This document shows positions 1 to 8,498 of a stretch of DNA of 64,000 nt, piece by piece. Origin of the DNA: Bacteroidota bacterium (GTDB lineage Bacteria; Bacteroidota; Bacteroidia; Bacteroidales; ML635J-15); assembly GCA_029558535.1 (NCBI GenBank), contig JAKQEK010000131.1, positions 19,808-83,807 on the forward strand, written 5' to 3'. How positions within the stretch are numbered: position 1 is the stretch's first letter; each line of letters opens with the position of its first letter. The notes below the pieces were generated by a model. That model was not told where the DNA came from and ran no database searches. It was given only the letters and a program-made list of their open reading frames with translations. Made by a program: the position numbers and the translations under genes.

Positions 1-3000
1 TAGTAAGTTATAATAATCATATACTACAGGTCTTATTTGTGTAGTACCACTAACATCATTTATATGTATTTGGATTGAATCAAGCCTGTCAGTTGCAGTT
101 AAATAAAACTCGTTAACAATAGCCGGATGTCCATAGCCAACATATTCTGCAATAGTTGCCTGATGATCAGTTGGAAGCTGATGACTAGTAAAAAGATTAT
201 TAGTTATGTTATAACTTTTAATATCAGTATTATCGGATAAGTTTTCATCATTACCGATTAATTCTACATTGAACTCGTACTTATAAGTGTTACCGGCAGA
301 ATAGTTATTAAATGTCATAATATTACTAAACTGGTATGCTAATGTAACCGATTCTCCACCCAATAGAGTACCTGTATAGTTTGACGTGTAAGTGTCAACT
401 AATGTCTCTCCTTCGTACAAATCGATATTAACTGCAAAATTTGTTTGAGCTTGACTTCCAAGATTATTAACCGTAACATAGATCATTTCTGGCAATTTAT
501 GTAAAATAGGAATGTTTGAATAATAAATCAAGTTGGGGTATTTAAAAAATGCTTTGCCTAAAACCGATACATTATTAATGTAACTTATTGAGAAACTTTC
601 GCTAACAGCTAGTTCAAAATTAGAATTTTGAATAACTTTAATTGAATAGTTCGTAGCATTCGAATAGGATGAAGGGACATCCCAAATTAAATCGTTATTT
701 CCTGGATTAAGTGTAATTCCCGCAAAAAGTGTTTCAACAAAATCGTTTCCTTTATATAATTCGATTTCTATATTTGTAAAATCTGAAATATCATTATTAG
801 TAATTGATATTGTTTCTTGTGTTCCGGGAATCCAAGTACTCGATGCTGTTGGATTTGTAAATTCGCATAGTGGGATTTCCAAAAGCGTAAAGTTCTCACT
901 TGTAGTTGTTGCAGAACTCGAAGCATCAGTTATTCTGATTAAGGAATTTGGGTTATCTCCCGTAACACCTGAGATTGTCCACATAAAGGAGTTTTCACCA
1001 TTGGAAACAGGTAAATTACTAGCAACATTATTCCAAGAACTTCCATCATTAATTGAATACTCGATATTTACATTACTAACCATATATGTGCTAAAAACAA
1101 TATTTTTTGTTTGTGTATTAGCCCAAATACTACCTAAATGCGGATTTGTAATACTATATACTGTCGGCTCAGCGATTTTAAGTTCAAACGTTTCGCTCTG
1201 TGTAATTAGAGTAGTACCTTGATATATACGCAAATAACAATTAGTTGAAGGCCAAGCATCCCATATCCAAAATGACTCATAATTAATAACTTCGTCAAGC
1301 CAGACATTTTCATTTTCTGCCTCCATTCCATCAATATAAAACTTAATGTTAACAGAAGTATAAGATGGGCCTGAGTTCAGCTTAAGCTGACACTGCATCA
1401 TAACCATGTTAGATCCGTTAATAAAAAATACAGTTGATGAAGTTGGCGAAATAAATTCAACTAGAGGTTTGTCTGATAAGGTAAATTCTGAACTATTTAA
1501 ATTGTTTGACGCATTACCGGATTCAGAAATACGTATTTGCGAGTTCTCATTAGTCCCTGTTATTCCTGAGACTGTCCAATTGTAAGTATTTTCGCCATTG
1601 GCAACAGCTACATTGTTCACAATTGTTGTATAATCTGTACCGTTGGGAGTGTATTCAATATCTACTTCGGTTAAACCGTAAGTGTTAAAAATGATATCAT
1701 AACTGTTATTGTTAGACCAATAGTAATATTCTGCAGGAGATTCTATTGACAGTACACTTGCAGGTGGTTCTGATAATTCAAAAGTTTCGCTTACAGCATG
1801 TACTGTTGATTCGTAATTGTTTTGAACTAATTTTAGGACACAATTTGTTGATGCATTATATGCAGTCGAAATCTCCCATGTTCGTTGTTTTAAACCCGTT
1901 GAGTTATAATCCATGTAACTAGGCATATTTTCAACAAATATACCATCAATATAAAGTGCAAGATTAAAATACTCCCACGATGGTTGCATAACCATTATTT
2001 TAATTGTTTGCGTAGATCCCAATTGCCAATTGCTTGTAATATTGGGGTCAACAAAATATATTGGCGTATGTTCTGCTAAAGTAAACAACTCACTGCTTAG
2101 ATTATTGCTTGAATTCCCGGATTCAGAAATTCTTATTCGAGAATTAGAGTTTGTACCAATAATACCTGAAACTGACCAACTATAAGTGTTATCGCCATTA
2201 TTAACATCTACATTGCTTGCAATTGTTGTGTATTCTATACCGTTGGTAGTGTATTCAATATCCACTTGAGTAAGACCGTAAGTATTAAAATCTATGCTAT
2301 AAGTAAGGTTATTTGCCCAAAAACTTTCGTTTACCGGACTAGTAATTGATAATACTGCAGGAGCAGGTTCTGCCAATTCAAAAACATCACTCTGACTATA
2401 ATAACTACCATAATCATCGTATAAATAGAGTTTGCAGTTGTCAGAAGCCGGATAAGATAAAGGAATATCCCATTCTAAATTTGTTAATCCGGGGTATAAA
2501 TTTCCATTGAAAAATATATATGCTTGAAATACATTATCAATATAAAGCTTTAAATATGGTGACCAAAGAGAACCGCTACTTACATTGTTAATAGTTATTG
2601 TTTGTTGTGTACCAAGCTCCCAACTTGTGCCTTCTTCAGGATTAATAATCCTATATGGAGGAAACTCTGATAACATAAATATAGAACTTTCTTTATAAAT
2701 TGAATTATCTGCTGAAGATGAAACTCTTATTTTAGAATTTGGATTATCTCCTGAAATGCCTGAAATATTCCATAGATAATAATTTGTACCAACATATTGA
2801 ACAGTTTGATTAGTTGTTATATTTATCCAATTATCACCATTATCAATGGAATAATCAATGTCAACCTTATCTACTGACCATGATTTCCAGTAAATATATT
2901 GATTCGTACCATTCTGCCAATAATAACCTGTAGATGGTTGTGAAACTTCTGTTATTTTAGGAGTAGCTTCTACTATCTCAAAATTATCACTTGTTGCCAC

Positions 3001-3360
3001 TGGTGTTGACATATCCGACCAGTTAAATATAACTATTTGATAGTTTATTCCCGGATTAAAACCAAATCCTGAAATTGCAACGTTTTTAATATTTTCACCC
3101 ATTTGGCAATAATAAGAAGATGCAATGGTTTCTTTGTAAACTCCTCCTTGATAAAGCTGAATATTAACCTCATTAATTGCAGGAGTTGTAACATTAAAAA
3201 TGATATCCTCATTATTTCCAATCTCCCATGAAGTAGAAGAATTAGGGCTTGTAAAAGTTATACTTTGACTATATCCAAATATGACCAACAAGCTCAACGT
3301 GATAACCAGTGAAAAACGCCGCAATAATAATTGCTTTTTGTAGTTCTTTTTCATAGACAT
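1..3360 (-). CDS. Large secreted protein with alternating Kre9/KNH-like beta-sandwich repeats (5' part, runs off window)
   Basis: The frame is open from ATG at 3360 (alternative ATG 3354) to base 1, giving about 1120 residues with the C-terminus outside the window. A signal peptide of basic start plus hydrophobic stretch ends near GYSQS. Two module types then alternate. Type A ('TSPNSSTSWEIG..' then '..IQLYQGG', ending 'SDNFEI') resembles Kre9/KNH (PF10342) modules. Type B has 'VDIDYSIDNGDNW' and '..WNISGISGDNPNSKIRVS'. I count about five A and four B modules, then a CARDB-like stretch (about 560-240) and a domain with 'EFYLTATDRLDSIQI'. Such architectures in Bacteroidota are usually cell-surface proteins exported by T9SS, but the sorting domain would lie outside the window, so this is inference. 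Its promoter lies just upstream, and a two-component pair is the next transcription unit. An adhesin or matrix role is a guess. Confidence 0.75.
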   Translation of the reverse strand, partial: MSMKKNYKKQLLLRRFSLVITLSLLVIFGYSQSITFTSPNSSTSWEIGNNEDIIFNVTTPAINEVNIQLYQGGVYKETIASSYYCQMGENIKNVAISGFGFNPGINYQIVIFNWSDMSTPVATSDNFEIVEATPKITEVSQPSTGYYWQNGTNQYIYWKSWSVDKVDIDYSIDNGDNWINITTNQTVQYVGTNYYLWNISGISGDNPNSKIRVSSSADNSIYKESSIFMLSEFPPYRIINPEEGTSWELGTQQTITINNVSSGSLWSPYLKLYIDNVFQAYIFFNGNLYPGLTNLEWDIPLSYPASDNCKLYLYDDYGSYYSQSDVFELAEPAPAVLSITSPVNESFWANNLTYSIDFNTYGLTQVDIEYTTNGIEYTTIASNVDVNNGDNTYSWSVSGIIGTNSNSRIRISESGNSSNNLSSELFTLAEHTPIYFVDPNITSNWQLGSTQTIKIMVMQPSWEYFNLALYIDGIFVENMPSYMDYNSTGLKQRTWEISTAYNASTNCVLKLVQNNYESTVHAVSETFELSEPPASVLSIESPAEYYYWSNNNSYDIIFNTYGLTEVDIEYTPNGTDYTTIVNNVAVANGENTYNWTVSGITGTNENSQIRISESGNASNNLNSSEFTLSDKPLVEFISPTSSTVFFINGSNMVMMQCQLKLNSGPSYTSVNIKFYIDGMEAENENVWLDEVINYESFWIWDAWPSTNCYLRIYQGTTLITQSETFELKIAEPTVYSITNPHLGSIWANTQTKNIVFSTYMVSNVNIEYSINDGSSWNNVASNLPVSNGENSFMWTISGVTGDNPNSLIRITDASSSATTTSENFTLLEIPLCEFTNPTASSTWIPGTQETISITNNDISDFTNIEIELYKGNDFVETLFAGITLNPGNNDLIWDVPSSYSNATNYSIKVIQNSNFELAVSESFSISYINNVSVLGKAFFKYPNLIYYSNIPILHKLPEMIYVTVNNLGSQAQTNFAVNIDLYEGETLVDTYTSNYTGTLLGGESVTLAYQFSNIMTFNNYSAGNTYKYEFNVELIGNDENLSDNTDIKSYNITNNLFTSHQLPTDHQATIAEYVGYGHPAIVNEFYLTATDRLDSIQIHINDVSGTTQIRPVVYDYYNLL

Positions 3361-3392
3361 ATAAATTTTAGTAGTTAATAATAATAACAATC

Positions 3393-3441
3393 CAAAAATA
3401 ATTTAACAATTTATGCCTATCAATACCTCAAATGAGGTATT
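3393..3441 (-). promoter_or_regulatory. Bacteroidota-type promoter with a 7-2-7 palindromic operator
   Basis: On the minus strand TTG (3423-3421) and TATTTTTG (3400-3393, consensus TAnnTTTG) are separated by exactly 20 bases, the spacing of Bacteroidota housekeeping promoters. The -7 box is about 33 nt before the ATG at 3360. A perfect dyad, 9-bp arms with a 2-base centre (3422-3441), overlaps the -33 side. Its core is TACCTCA-N2-TGAGGTA, the 7-2-7 geometry bound by NarL/FixJ-type regulators, and the adjacent upstream gene encodes such a regulator. Binding is inferred. Confidence 0.6.
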
Positions 3442-3485
3442 TTTTACTACATTAATGAAATAAAAATGGATATTTTACCGACTAT

Positions 3486-4049
3486 CTACAATCGCGACAA
3501 TCGCTCTAATAATTGAGCAACATTTTTTACATCAAGTTTTGAATAAATACTCTTTCTATGAGTCCTGATTGTGTGTTCGCTTATGTTTAAAATGAGGGCT
3601 ATTTCCTTATTCTCCAGCCCGTTCATAATATAATGAGCTATTTCGTTCTCCCTATCAGTAAGAGGATTTTTTGATTTTGCAGAAAAGTATTTCTTTTCAA
3701 CAAGTTTAATTGTTGCAATGAGTTGAACTTCAGTAAAGGGTTTTACAATGTAACCGTCATTTTTTACTTCTACTAAAGAAGTAATTATATCTTCTGTACT
3801 ATATGCTGTTAAAAATATTAGTGGGAAGTACTTACTTTTCTGCGCTTGCTTGTTGATTTCTATTCCTGTAACAGAGTTCTTAAGATAAATATCGCTAATA
3901 ATAATATCAGGATCTATTTTAAGAATCATTTGCACAGTATCTTCTTTGCCGTTTAATATCCCACAAACTTCATAATTGTTTTTCTCTAAAATTTGTTTTA
4001 TATCTCTCGCAATAATAACATCATCTTCAATTAATAATATCTTTCTCAT
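3486..4049 (-). CDS. Response regulator, REC + LuxR/NarL-type HTH
   Basis: 187 aa. Residues 1-120 form a receiver domain: acidic pair D9/D10, phospho-acceptor D53 in 'IISDIYL', Thr in 'FLTAYS' and Lys in 'YIVKPF'. Residues about 130-187 are a LuxR/GerE HTH ('LTDRENEIAHYIMNGLENKE', then 'ISEHTIRTHR'). The start overlaps the end of the sensor kinase gene by 23 bases, so the two are probably translationally coupled and form one two-component system. The gene lies directly upstream of the large repeat protein, whose promoter carries a 7-2-7 inverted repeat suited to this DNA-binding class. That gene is the most likely target (inference). Domain calls are secure; the stimulus is unknown. Confidence 0.92.
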   Translation of the reverse strand: MRKILLIEDDVIIARDIKQILEKNNYEVCGILNGKEDTVQMILKIDPDIIISDIYLKNSVTGIEINKQAQKSKYFPLIFLTAYSTEDIITSLVEVKNDGYIVKPFTEVQLIATIKLVEKKYFSAKSKNPLTDRENEIAHYIMNGLENKEIALILNISEHTIRTHRKSIYSKLDVKNVAQLLERLSRL

Positions 4050-5280
4050 TAACTTTAAGATTTACACAAATTTTTATATAATTTCCATTTTCTTCATAAA
4101 TCTGATAATCGGCTTCAAGTTGCTCTAACATACTTACTACTAAAGAAAAGCCAAAACCGTGTTTTCTAACATCATTTAAGACATTTATTCCCCTTCCGGA
4201 ATCTGAATATATTAAACAAATATCTGTAGAAGTTTTACTTTCAAGAAAAATTTTTATCTCTTTATTTCCTACACCCTGTAAACCATGCTCGATAGAATTT
4301 GTAACAAGTTCGTTTATAATTATTCCAATACTGACCGCATCATCAATATTAATATATTTATTATCCGAATTATCAATTAAACTGAACTTTATTTGCTCTC
4401 TTGACATAGAGTCAATAATGCTCATCGCTAATTCCTGAATATAATCAGACATCATAATTTCGTTTGATCTACTGCTTAAGTATAGTTTTTTATGTACAAG
4501 TGCTATAGTGTAAATTCTTGATTTTACATCATTTAAAATAGATTTTTCTTGACCGTCGCTTATTTCGTTTGATTGAAGATTTATAAGACTAGAAATTAGC
4601 TGCAAATTATTTTTAGTTCTATGGCTTATCTCACTTAAAAGAATCTCAATTTTCTTATTTTTTTCAATTAACTCATTATTTCGTTCTTCTAGTTCTATGT
4701 TTTTACTATCAAGTATTTTTCGGTTTTCTTCATATTCAATTATAAAAAGTCTTATAAATAGGAAAAGCAATATAATTGATGCACTGATATTAGTATATAA
4801 AAAGTATTGTCCAATCATTGCTATATCAGGTTCTACCTCTATTGTCATTTCCAGATACTTAATAATCAAAAAGCTTATTATATATAAAACTAGAAAAAAA
4901 CTTAAAGTCTTAATTGGCTTTTTTAAATATGCCAATATTACAATAAAAGGAAAAAGATAAAATTCACATCCTGCGCCACCATACACGTAAGCAATAGCTA
5001 TAAGTAAAATGGGTAAGAATAAAAAGGTGAAAAAAGTTGAGGATTTATGCAATTTAAAATAATTCAACAAGATTGCAATAACAGCAAATACGGCAATGGC
5101 AAAGTCAAAAGCAGCAAGATATATATTGCCCATGAGTAATAAAAGTGTCGTATATGAAATTCCTACCATTGCGGTACAAAAATTAAATACATTCATCAAC
5201 CTAATTTCCTTTACTTCATCGAAGTTATGGCTTGCTTTAACGCCAATATTACGAATTCTATCAAACGAAAATCTTTTCAT
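4027..5280 (-). CDS. Membrane sensor histidine kinase (HisKA_2/HWE-like)
   Basis: 417 aa. About six membrane segments occupy residues 32-182 (5TM/7TM-like sensor without a periplasmic domain of any size). A charged coiled coil (about 183-215, 'NIELEERNNELIEKNKKIE') follows, then the phosphoacceptor helix 'EISHRTKNNLQLISSL' with H220, typical of HisKA_2 (PF07568). The HATPase_c domain has the N-box 'NELVTNSIEHGL', the G1 box 'SDSGRGI' and the G2 box 'HGFGFSLV'. It is co-transcribed and overlapping with the LuxR-type response regulator. The membrane-buried input suggests sensing of a membrane or lipid-soluble cue; that is inference. Confidence 0.92.
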   Translation of the reverse strand: MKRFSFDRIRNIGVKASHNFDEVKEIRLMNVFNFCTAMVGISYTTLLLLMGNIYLAAFDFAIAVFAVIAILLNYFKLHKSSTFFTFLFLPILLIAIAYVYGGAGCEFYLFPFIVILAYLKKPIKTLSFFLVLYIISFLIIKYLEMTIEVEPDIAMIGQYFLYTNISASIILLFLFIRLFIIEYEENRKILDSKNIELEERNNELIEKNKKIEILLSEISHRTKNNLQLISSLINLQSNEISDGQEKSILNDVKSRIYTIALVHKKLYLSSRSNEIMMSDYIQELAMSIIDSMSREQIKFSLIDNSDNKYINIDDAVSIGIIINELVTNSIEHGLQGVGNKEIKIFLESKTSTDICLIYSDSGRGINVLNDVRKHGFGFSLVVSMLEQLEADYQIYEENGNYIKICVNLKVNEKDIIN

Positions 5281-5627
5281 AATAATAACAAATGCTTAAT
5301 ACAAATAAATAAAAAATCTATTATTAAACCAAACTTTATATTATAATTTATAATAAATCCTATTCTTTATACTTATTATATAATAAACGCAGTGTTTAGC
5401 CCTAAGAACTTAGACAGATAATATTATACCAAATCTGCAAATATGTATTTTACAACTATTCGAATTGTATTTTATTTGCTTGTTGTCAAACTAATTCTTT
5501 TATTAACCAATCGCTGGAATGAATCGTCCTCACAGATAATTCAAAAATATCTTTTTGGGAACGATATAGATTTTACATATTACATACTTATTAAATCTTG
5601 TAATTATTTAGCTGGCATCTAATTTTA

Positions 5628-5880
5628 ACTTTTGTCATTGTATTTGTGCCTTCCCGACAATCCCCTAATTTAACAAATACGAATGCCAAAAGGTATTGTT
5701 TAGTTTGTGAACCCCCGACTTAAAAGTCAGGGTTACTGATATTGAGCCCTCCGGGCTCAGAATTCACTTTTGTCATAACTTGTTTGTGTCCTCCCGATAA
5801 TCTCCTAATTTAACTATACTTCCCGAAAAGACGGGACGGGTTATGCTAAAAGCTACTATTCGAGCTTAAGGAGCTCAGAA
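5628..5880. repeat. Two degenerate copies of a composite intergenic repeat with REP-like hairpins
   Basis: The 736-base gap 5281-6016 has no credible gene. Within it, a block of about 47-49 nt (5628-5674 and 5766-5814; shared words ACTTTTGTCAT, TCCCGA-AATC, CCTAATTTAAC) occurs twice. Each copy is followed by a 15-nt hairpin ending in CAGAAT: GAGCCC-TCC-GGGCTC (5744-5758) and GAGCTT-AAG-GAGCTC (5862-5876, one G-U pair). Further small dyads lie at 5714-5732 and 5822-5835. This looks like decayed REP/short mobile repeat sequence, but no transposase is near. Confidence 0.55.
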
Positions 5881-6016
5881 TCTTGAACCACCTAAATAAT
5901 TATTAAATCTTAAACTTATCACAACCACATAACAATCATTTCACTCAACACTCATTGTTGAAAACTTAATTTTATTACTAATGATATTTAAGTAATTTCG
6001 CACAAAATTTTACAAA

Positions 6017-6934
6017 ATGAATTTGAAACAAGCCATAATACTAATTTTAAAAGGGATGGCTATGGGAATCGCAAATGTTATCCCCGGTGTCTCGGGAGGC
6101 ACAATTGCATTACTTACAGGCATTTTCGAAAGGCTGATAAATGCAATAAAATCATTCAATTTATCTGCATTGAAGTTATTGTTTAAAGGCAAATTTGCCG
6201 AATTAGTTAAACATATTGATCTTTTTTTCCTGATTTGGGTTTTTCTTGGAGTTGGTATAGCTATTATCAGTATTGCTAATTTGTTCAAATATTTATTTGA
6301 GAATTACCCTGTTTATATTTGGTCGTTTTTCTTTGGTTTGGTTTTAGTTTCAGTATATTTTGTGGGCAAAGAAGTTAAAAAATATAATTTCTCATCTATC
6401 ATAAGTTTAATTATTGGAACCGCCATAGCTGTTGCAATATCGTTGCTCAGCCCTGCAAGCGAGAACAGTAGTATGTGGTACCTGATAATATGCGGTATAA
6501 TTGCAGCATGCAGCATGATATTACCCGGATTAAGCGGATCATTCGTACTAATATTACTTGGAAATTATCAATTGGTTATGATAGATGCCGTTAGCAGTCT
6601 CGACTTATCAATACTATTTCCTATAGTTATTGGTGCAGGAATAGGAATTATGGGGTTTTCGTATATCTTATCATGGCTGTTTAAGAAATATAAAGACCAG
6701 ACAATAAGTGCTCTCACAGGGTTTGTTTTAGGATCTGTGATGATATTATGGCCATGGAAAAACAGTATTACTCAAACTTTCGGCGACAAAACCAAATTGG
6801 TTGGTTACGAATGGTTATTACCCGAAATGAATCTAGAGTTTTTTATTTCAATAATTATTATATTTGCAGGAATATTGAGTGTGTGGATGATAGAAAAATA
6901 TGCTGCAAAGTCAAAAAATAAAATTACCAATTAA
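6017..6934 (+). CDS. DUF368 membrane protein, likely undecaprenyl-phosphate translocase (PopT-type)
   Basis: 305 aa, polytopic. It has the family signature near the N-terminus, 'GMAMGIANVIPGVSGGT' (residues about 13-29), repeated as a second half-motif 'IIAACSMILPGLSGSF' (about 160-175). This two-fold glycine/proline signature defines DUF368 (PF04018). Members of that family were experimentally linked to recycling undecaprenyl phosphate across the cytoplasmic membrane, supplying the carrier for peptidoglycan and polysaccharide synthesis. The stop codon overlaps the start of the shikimate dehydrogenase gene (TAATG), so they are co-transcribed. The exopolysaccharide cluster 8 kb away would use the same carrier. 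Family call is firm; the exact substrate is taken from the family. Confidence 0.85.
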   Translation: MNLKQAIILILKGMAMGIANVIPGVSGGTIALLTGIFERLINAIKSFNLSALKLLFKGKFAELVKHIDLFFLIWVFLGVGIAIISIANLFKYLFENYPVYIWSFFFGLVLVSVYFVGKEVKKYNFSSIISLIIGTAIAVAISLLSPASENSSMWYLIICGIIAACSMILPGLSGSFVLILLGNYQLVMIDAVSSLDLSILFPIVIGAGIGIMGFSYILSWLFKKYKDQTISALTGFVLGSVMILWPWKNSITQTFGDKTKLVGYEWLLPEMNLEFFISIIIIFAGILSVWMIEKYAAKSKNKITN

Positions 6935-7686
6935 TGAGAGAATTTGGTTTAATCGGTTATCCTTTAGGGCATGCTTATTCTCAAAAATATTTTGAGGAGA
7001 AGTTTGCAAAAATGGGTATTTCTGATGCAAAATATAAATTATTTCCCATATCAGAAATTTCTAAAATTTCTAATATTATTAATAGCTATCCAAATCTTAT
7101 CGGACTTAATATCACCACTCCTTATAAAGAGTTGGTAATACCTTATTTAGATGAAGTAGATAGCCTAATTTTAAGATTGGGAACAGTAAATACAATTAAA
7201 ATTACCCGAACAGAAAATTCTATTAAAACAAAAGGTTTTAATACTGACGTTTTTGGTTTAAATAAAACTTTTGACAATCTAAAATTCCCAAAAGAAAGTA
7301 AGGCTTTGATTTTAGGCAGTGGAGGATCAGGAAAAACGGCGAGTTTTGTTTTAAAAGAAAGAGGCATAGCCACAACAAATGTCTCAAGAAATCCTCAAAA
7401 TTTACAAAATCTACCTTATTCCAAATTAACCGAATCAGTAATTTCTCAGCACAATATTATTATTAATGCCACTCCAGTAGGGATGTATCCTAAAATTGAT
7501 TTATTCCCTAATATTCCTTATAAATACATTAGTAAGAATCACTTTTGTATTGATTTGGTATATAATCCTGCCCAAACGGAATTTCTGAAAAAATGTTCCG
7601 AGCAAAAAGCTATTACTGTAAATGGCTTGACTATGCTTTACGAGCAAGCAGACAAATCATGGGAAATATGGAATACTATTCTATAA
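6934..7686 (+). CDS. aroE: Shikimate dehydrogenase
   Basis: 250 aa, normal length for AroE. It catalyses NADPH-dependent reduction of 3-dehydroshikimate to shikimate. The substrate-binding part shows 'IGYPLGHAYSQKYF' and 'NITTPYKELV' (catalytic Lys in TPYK) and 'NTDVFG'. The Rossmann nucleotide loop is 'LGSGGSGKTASF', followed by 'NATPVGMYP' and the C-terminal 'GLTMLYEQADKSWEIW'. All expected motifs are present. Translation is coupled to the preceding DUF368 gene through a 1-base overlap. The 3' end overlaps the convergent lipoprotein gene by 11 bases, with no obvious terminator between them. Confidence 0.95.
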   Translation: MREFGLIGYPLGHAYSQKYFEEKFAKMGISDAKYKLFPISEISKISNIINSYPNLIGLNITTPYKELVIPYLDEVDSLILRLGTVNTIKITRTENSIKTKGFNTDVFGLNKTFDNLKFPKESKALILGSGGSGKTASFVLKERGIATTNVSRNPQNLQNLPYSKLTESVISQHNIIINATPVGMYPKIDLFPNIPYKYISKNHFCIDLVYNPAQTEFLKKCSEQKAITVNGLTMLYEQADKSWEIWNTIL

Positions 7687-8179
7687 CTCTGTTGTAAACT
7701 TCTTCATCCTTGTTATAAAAGAAACTTAAATCTTTATATTTATTAAAGAAACCGTACAATTCAGTTGAAGAAGTAAATGTTTCATCAATATTATCAGTAA
7801 CTTCAAACAGTTTAAACTGATTTTTGTCCACAATTACTATTTTATAAAAATAATATGTGCCATCCTGATTCATATTAGCAAATCTTGTACTTCCAATATC
7901 TGTAAAATGACAAATATACGTTCCGCTGACTTCATAAAATTCGTCAGTTGTATTAAACTCATATTTTTCAGCTTTAAACTTTTTACCGTCAATATTTGAA
8001 AAAACAAAGTAATTCGGATTGTCAGAATATGAATCCGCAACCATCCACTTACCCATCAGATCTTTATCTAAATTTACATTTGGTTCTGCAAGAGGTACAG
8101 TTGAAGAATACGGACATGCAGTAAAAATAACTCCTGCGAGAATAATCAAAGAAATAATAATGATACTTGACTTTTTCAT
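7676..8179 (-). CDS. Small hypothetical lipoprotein
   Basis: 167 aa from the ATG at 8179. The frame is open further upstream to 8317, but only the 8179 start gives a clean lipoprotein signal: 'MKKSSIIIISLIILAGVIF' followed by the lipobox-like TAC with Cys as +1. The mature part is mostly predicted beta, with 'LDKDLMGKWMVADSYSDNP' resembling the start of small lipocalin-like 'GxW' barrels, and ends in acidic and aromatic residues. The gene is convergent to aroE, overlapping its last 11 bases. I do not recognise a specific family; a lipocalin-like lipid-binding fold is only a suggestion. Confidence 0.65.
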   Translation of the reverse strand: MKKSSIIIISLIILAGVIFTACPYSSTVPLAEPNVNLDKDLMGKWMVADSYSDNPNYFVFSNIDGKKFKAEKYEFNTTDEFYEVSGTYICHFTDIGSTRFANMNQDGTYYFYKIVIVDKNQFKLFEVTDNIDETFTSSTELYGFFNKYKDLSFFYNKDEEVYNRVIE

Positions 8180-8240
8180 AAAATTTAAATTTAGGTTATT
8201 AATATTTTTTGACAAATTTATAAAATAGTTTAATACTATT

Positions 8241-8477
8241 CTATTCGAGGCTGTTAAATATTTTAATTGCTTCATCAAAGTTATTACCACAAAAATCGTG
8301 ATCAGGTTTGCAGTCACTACAAACTAAAGGTCTGTCAGGATTATTATATAGCCTACACAAATTATTCTCATCCAAATGAGGACATCGGAAATTTTTGGGC
8401 TTTCCATTTGGCAAACCCGGAATCGGACTTGATATAGAAGGAGCTATACAACATGCTCCACATTTTCTACAATTCAC
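8241..8477 (-). CDS. YkgJ-type cysteine-cluster protein
   Basis: 78 aa starting at GTG (8477); no in-frame ATG is available upstream. Cysteines sit at residues 3, 6, 9 and 10 ('NCRKCGACC'), then 'FRCPHLDENNLCRLY' and 'VCSDCKPDHDFC', the pattern of the zinc/iron-chelating YkgJ family (PF03692, CxxCxxCC). It lies 21 bases after the aminotransferase stop on the same strand and is likely part of that operon. The biochemical role of small members is not established; metal binding is the safe statement. Confidence 0.8.
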   Translation of the reverse strand: MNCRKCGACCIAPSISSPIPGLPNGKPKNFRCPHLDENNLCRLYNNPDRPLVCSDCKPDHDFCGNNFDEAIKIFNSLE

Positions 8478-8498
8478 AATTAAAACAGAATTTGATTA

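Noticed and set aside
1001..1222. Plus-strand 73-aa frame
   Set aside because: It is a shadow in the middle of the open minus-strand repeat protein, which has regular domain structure.
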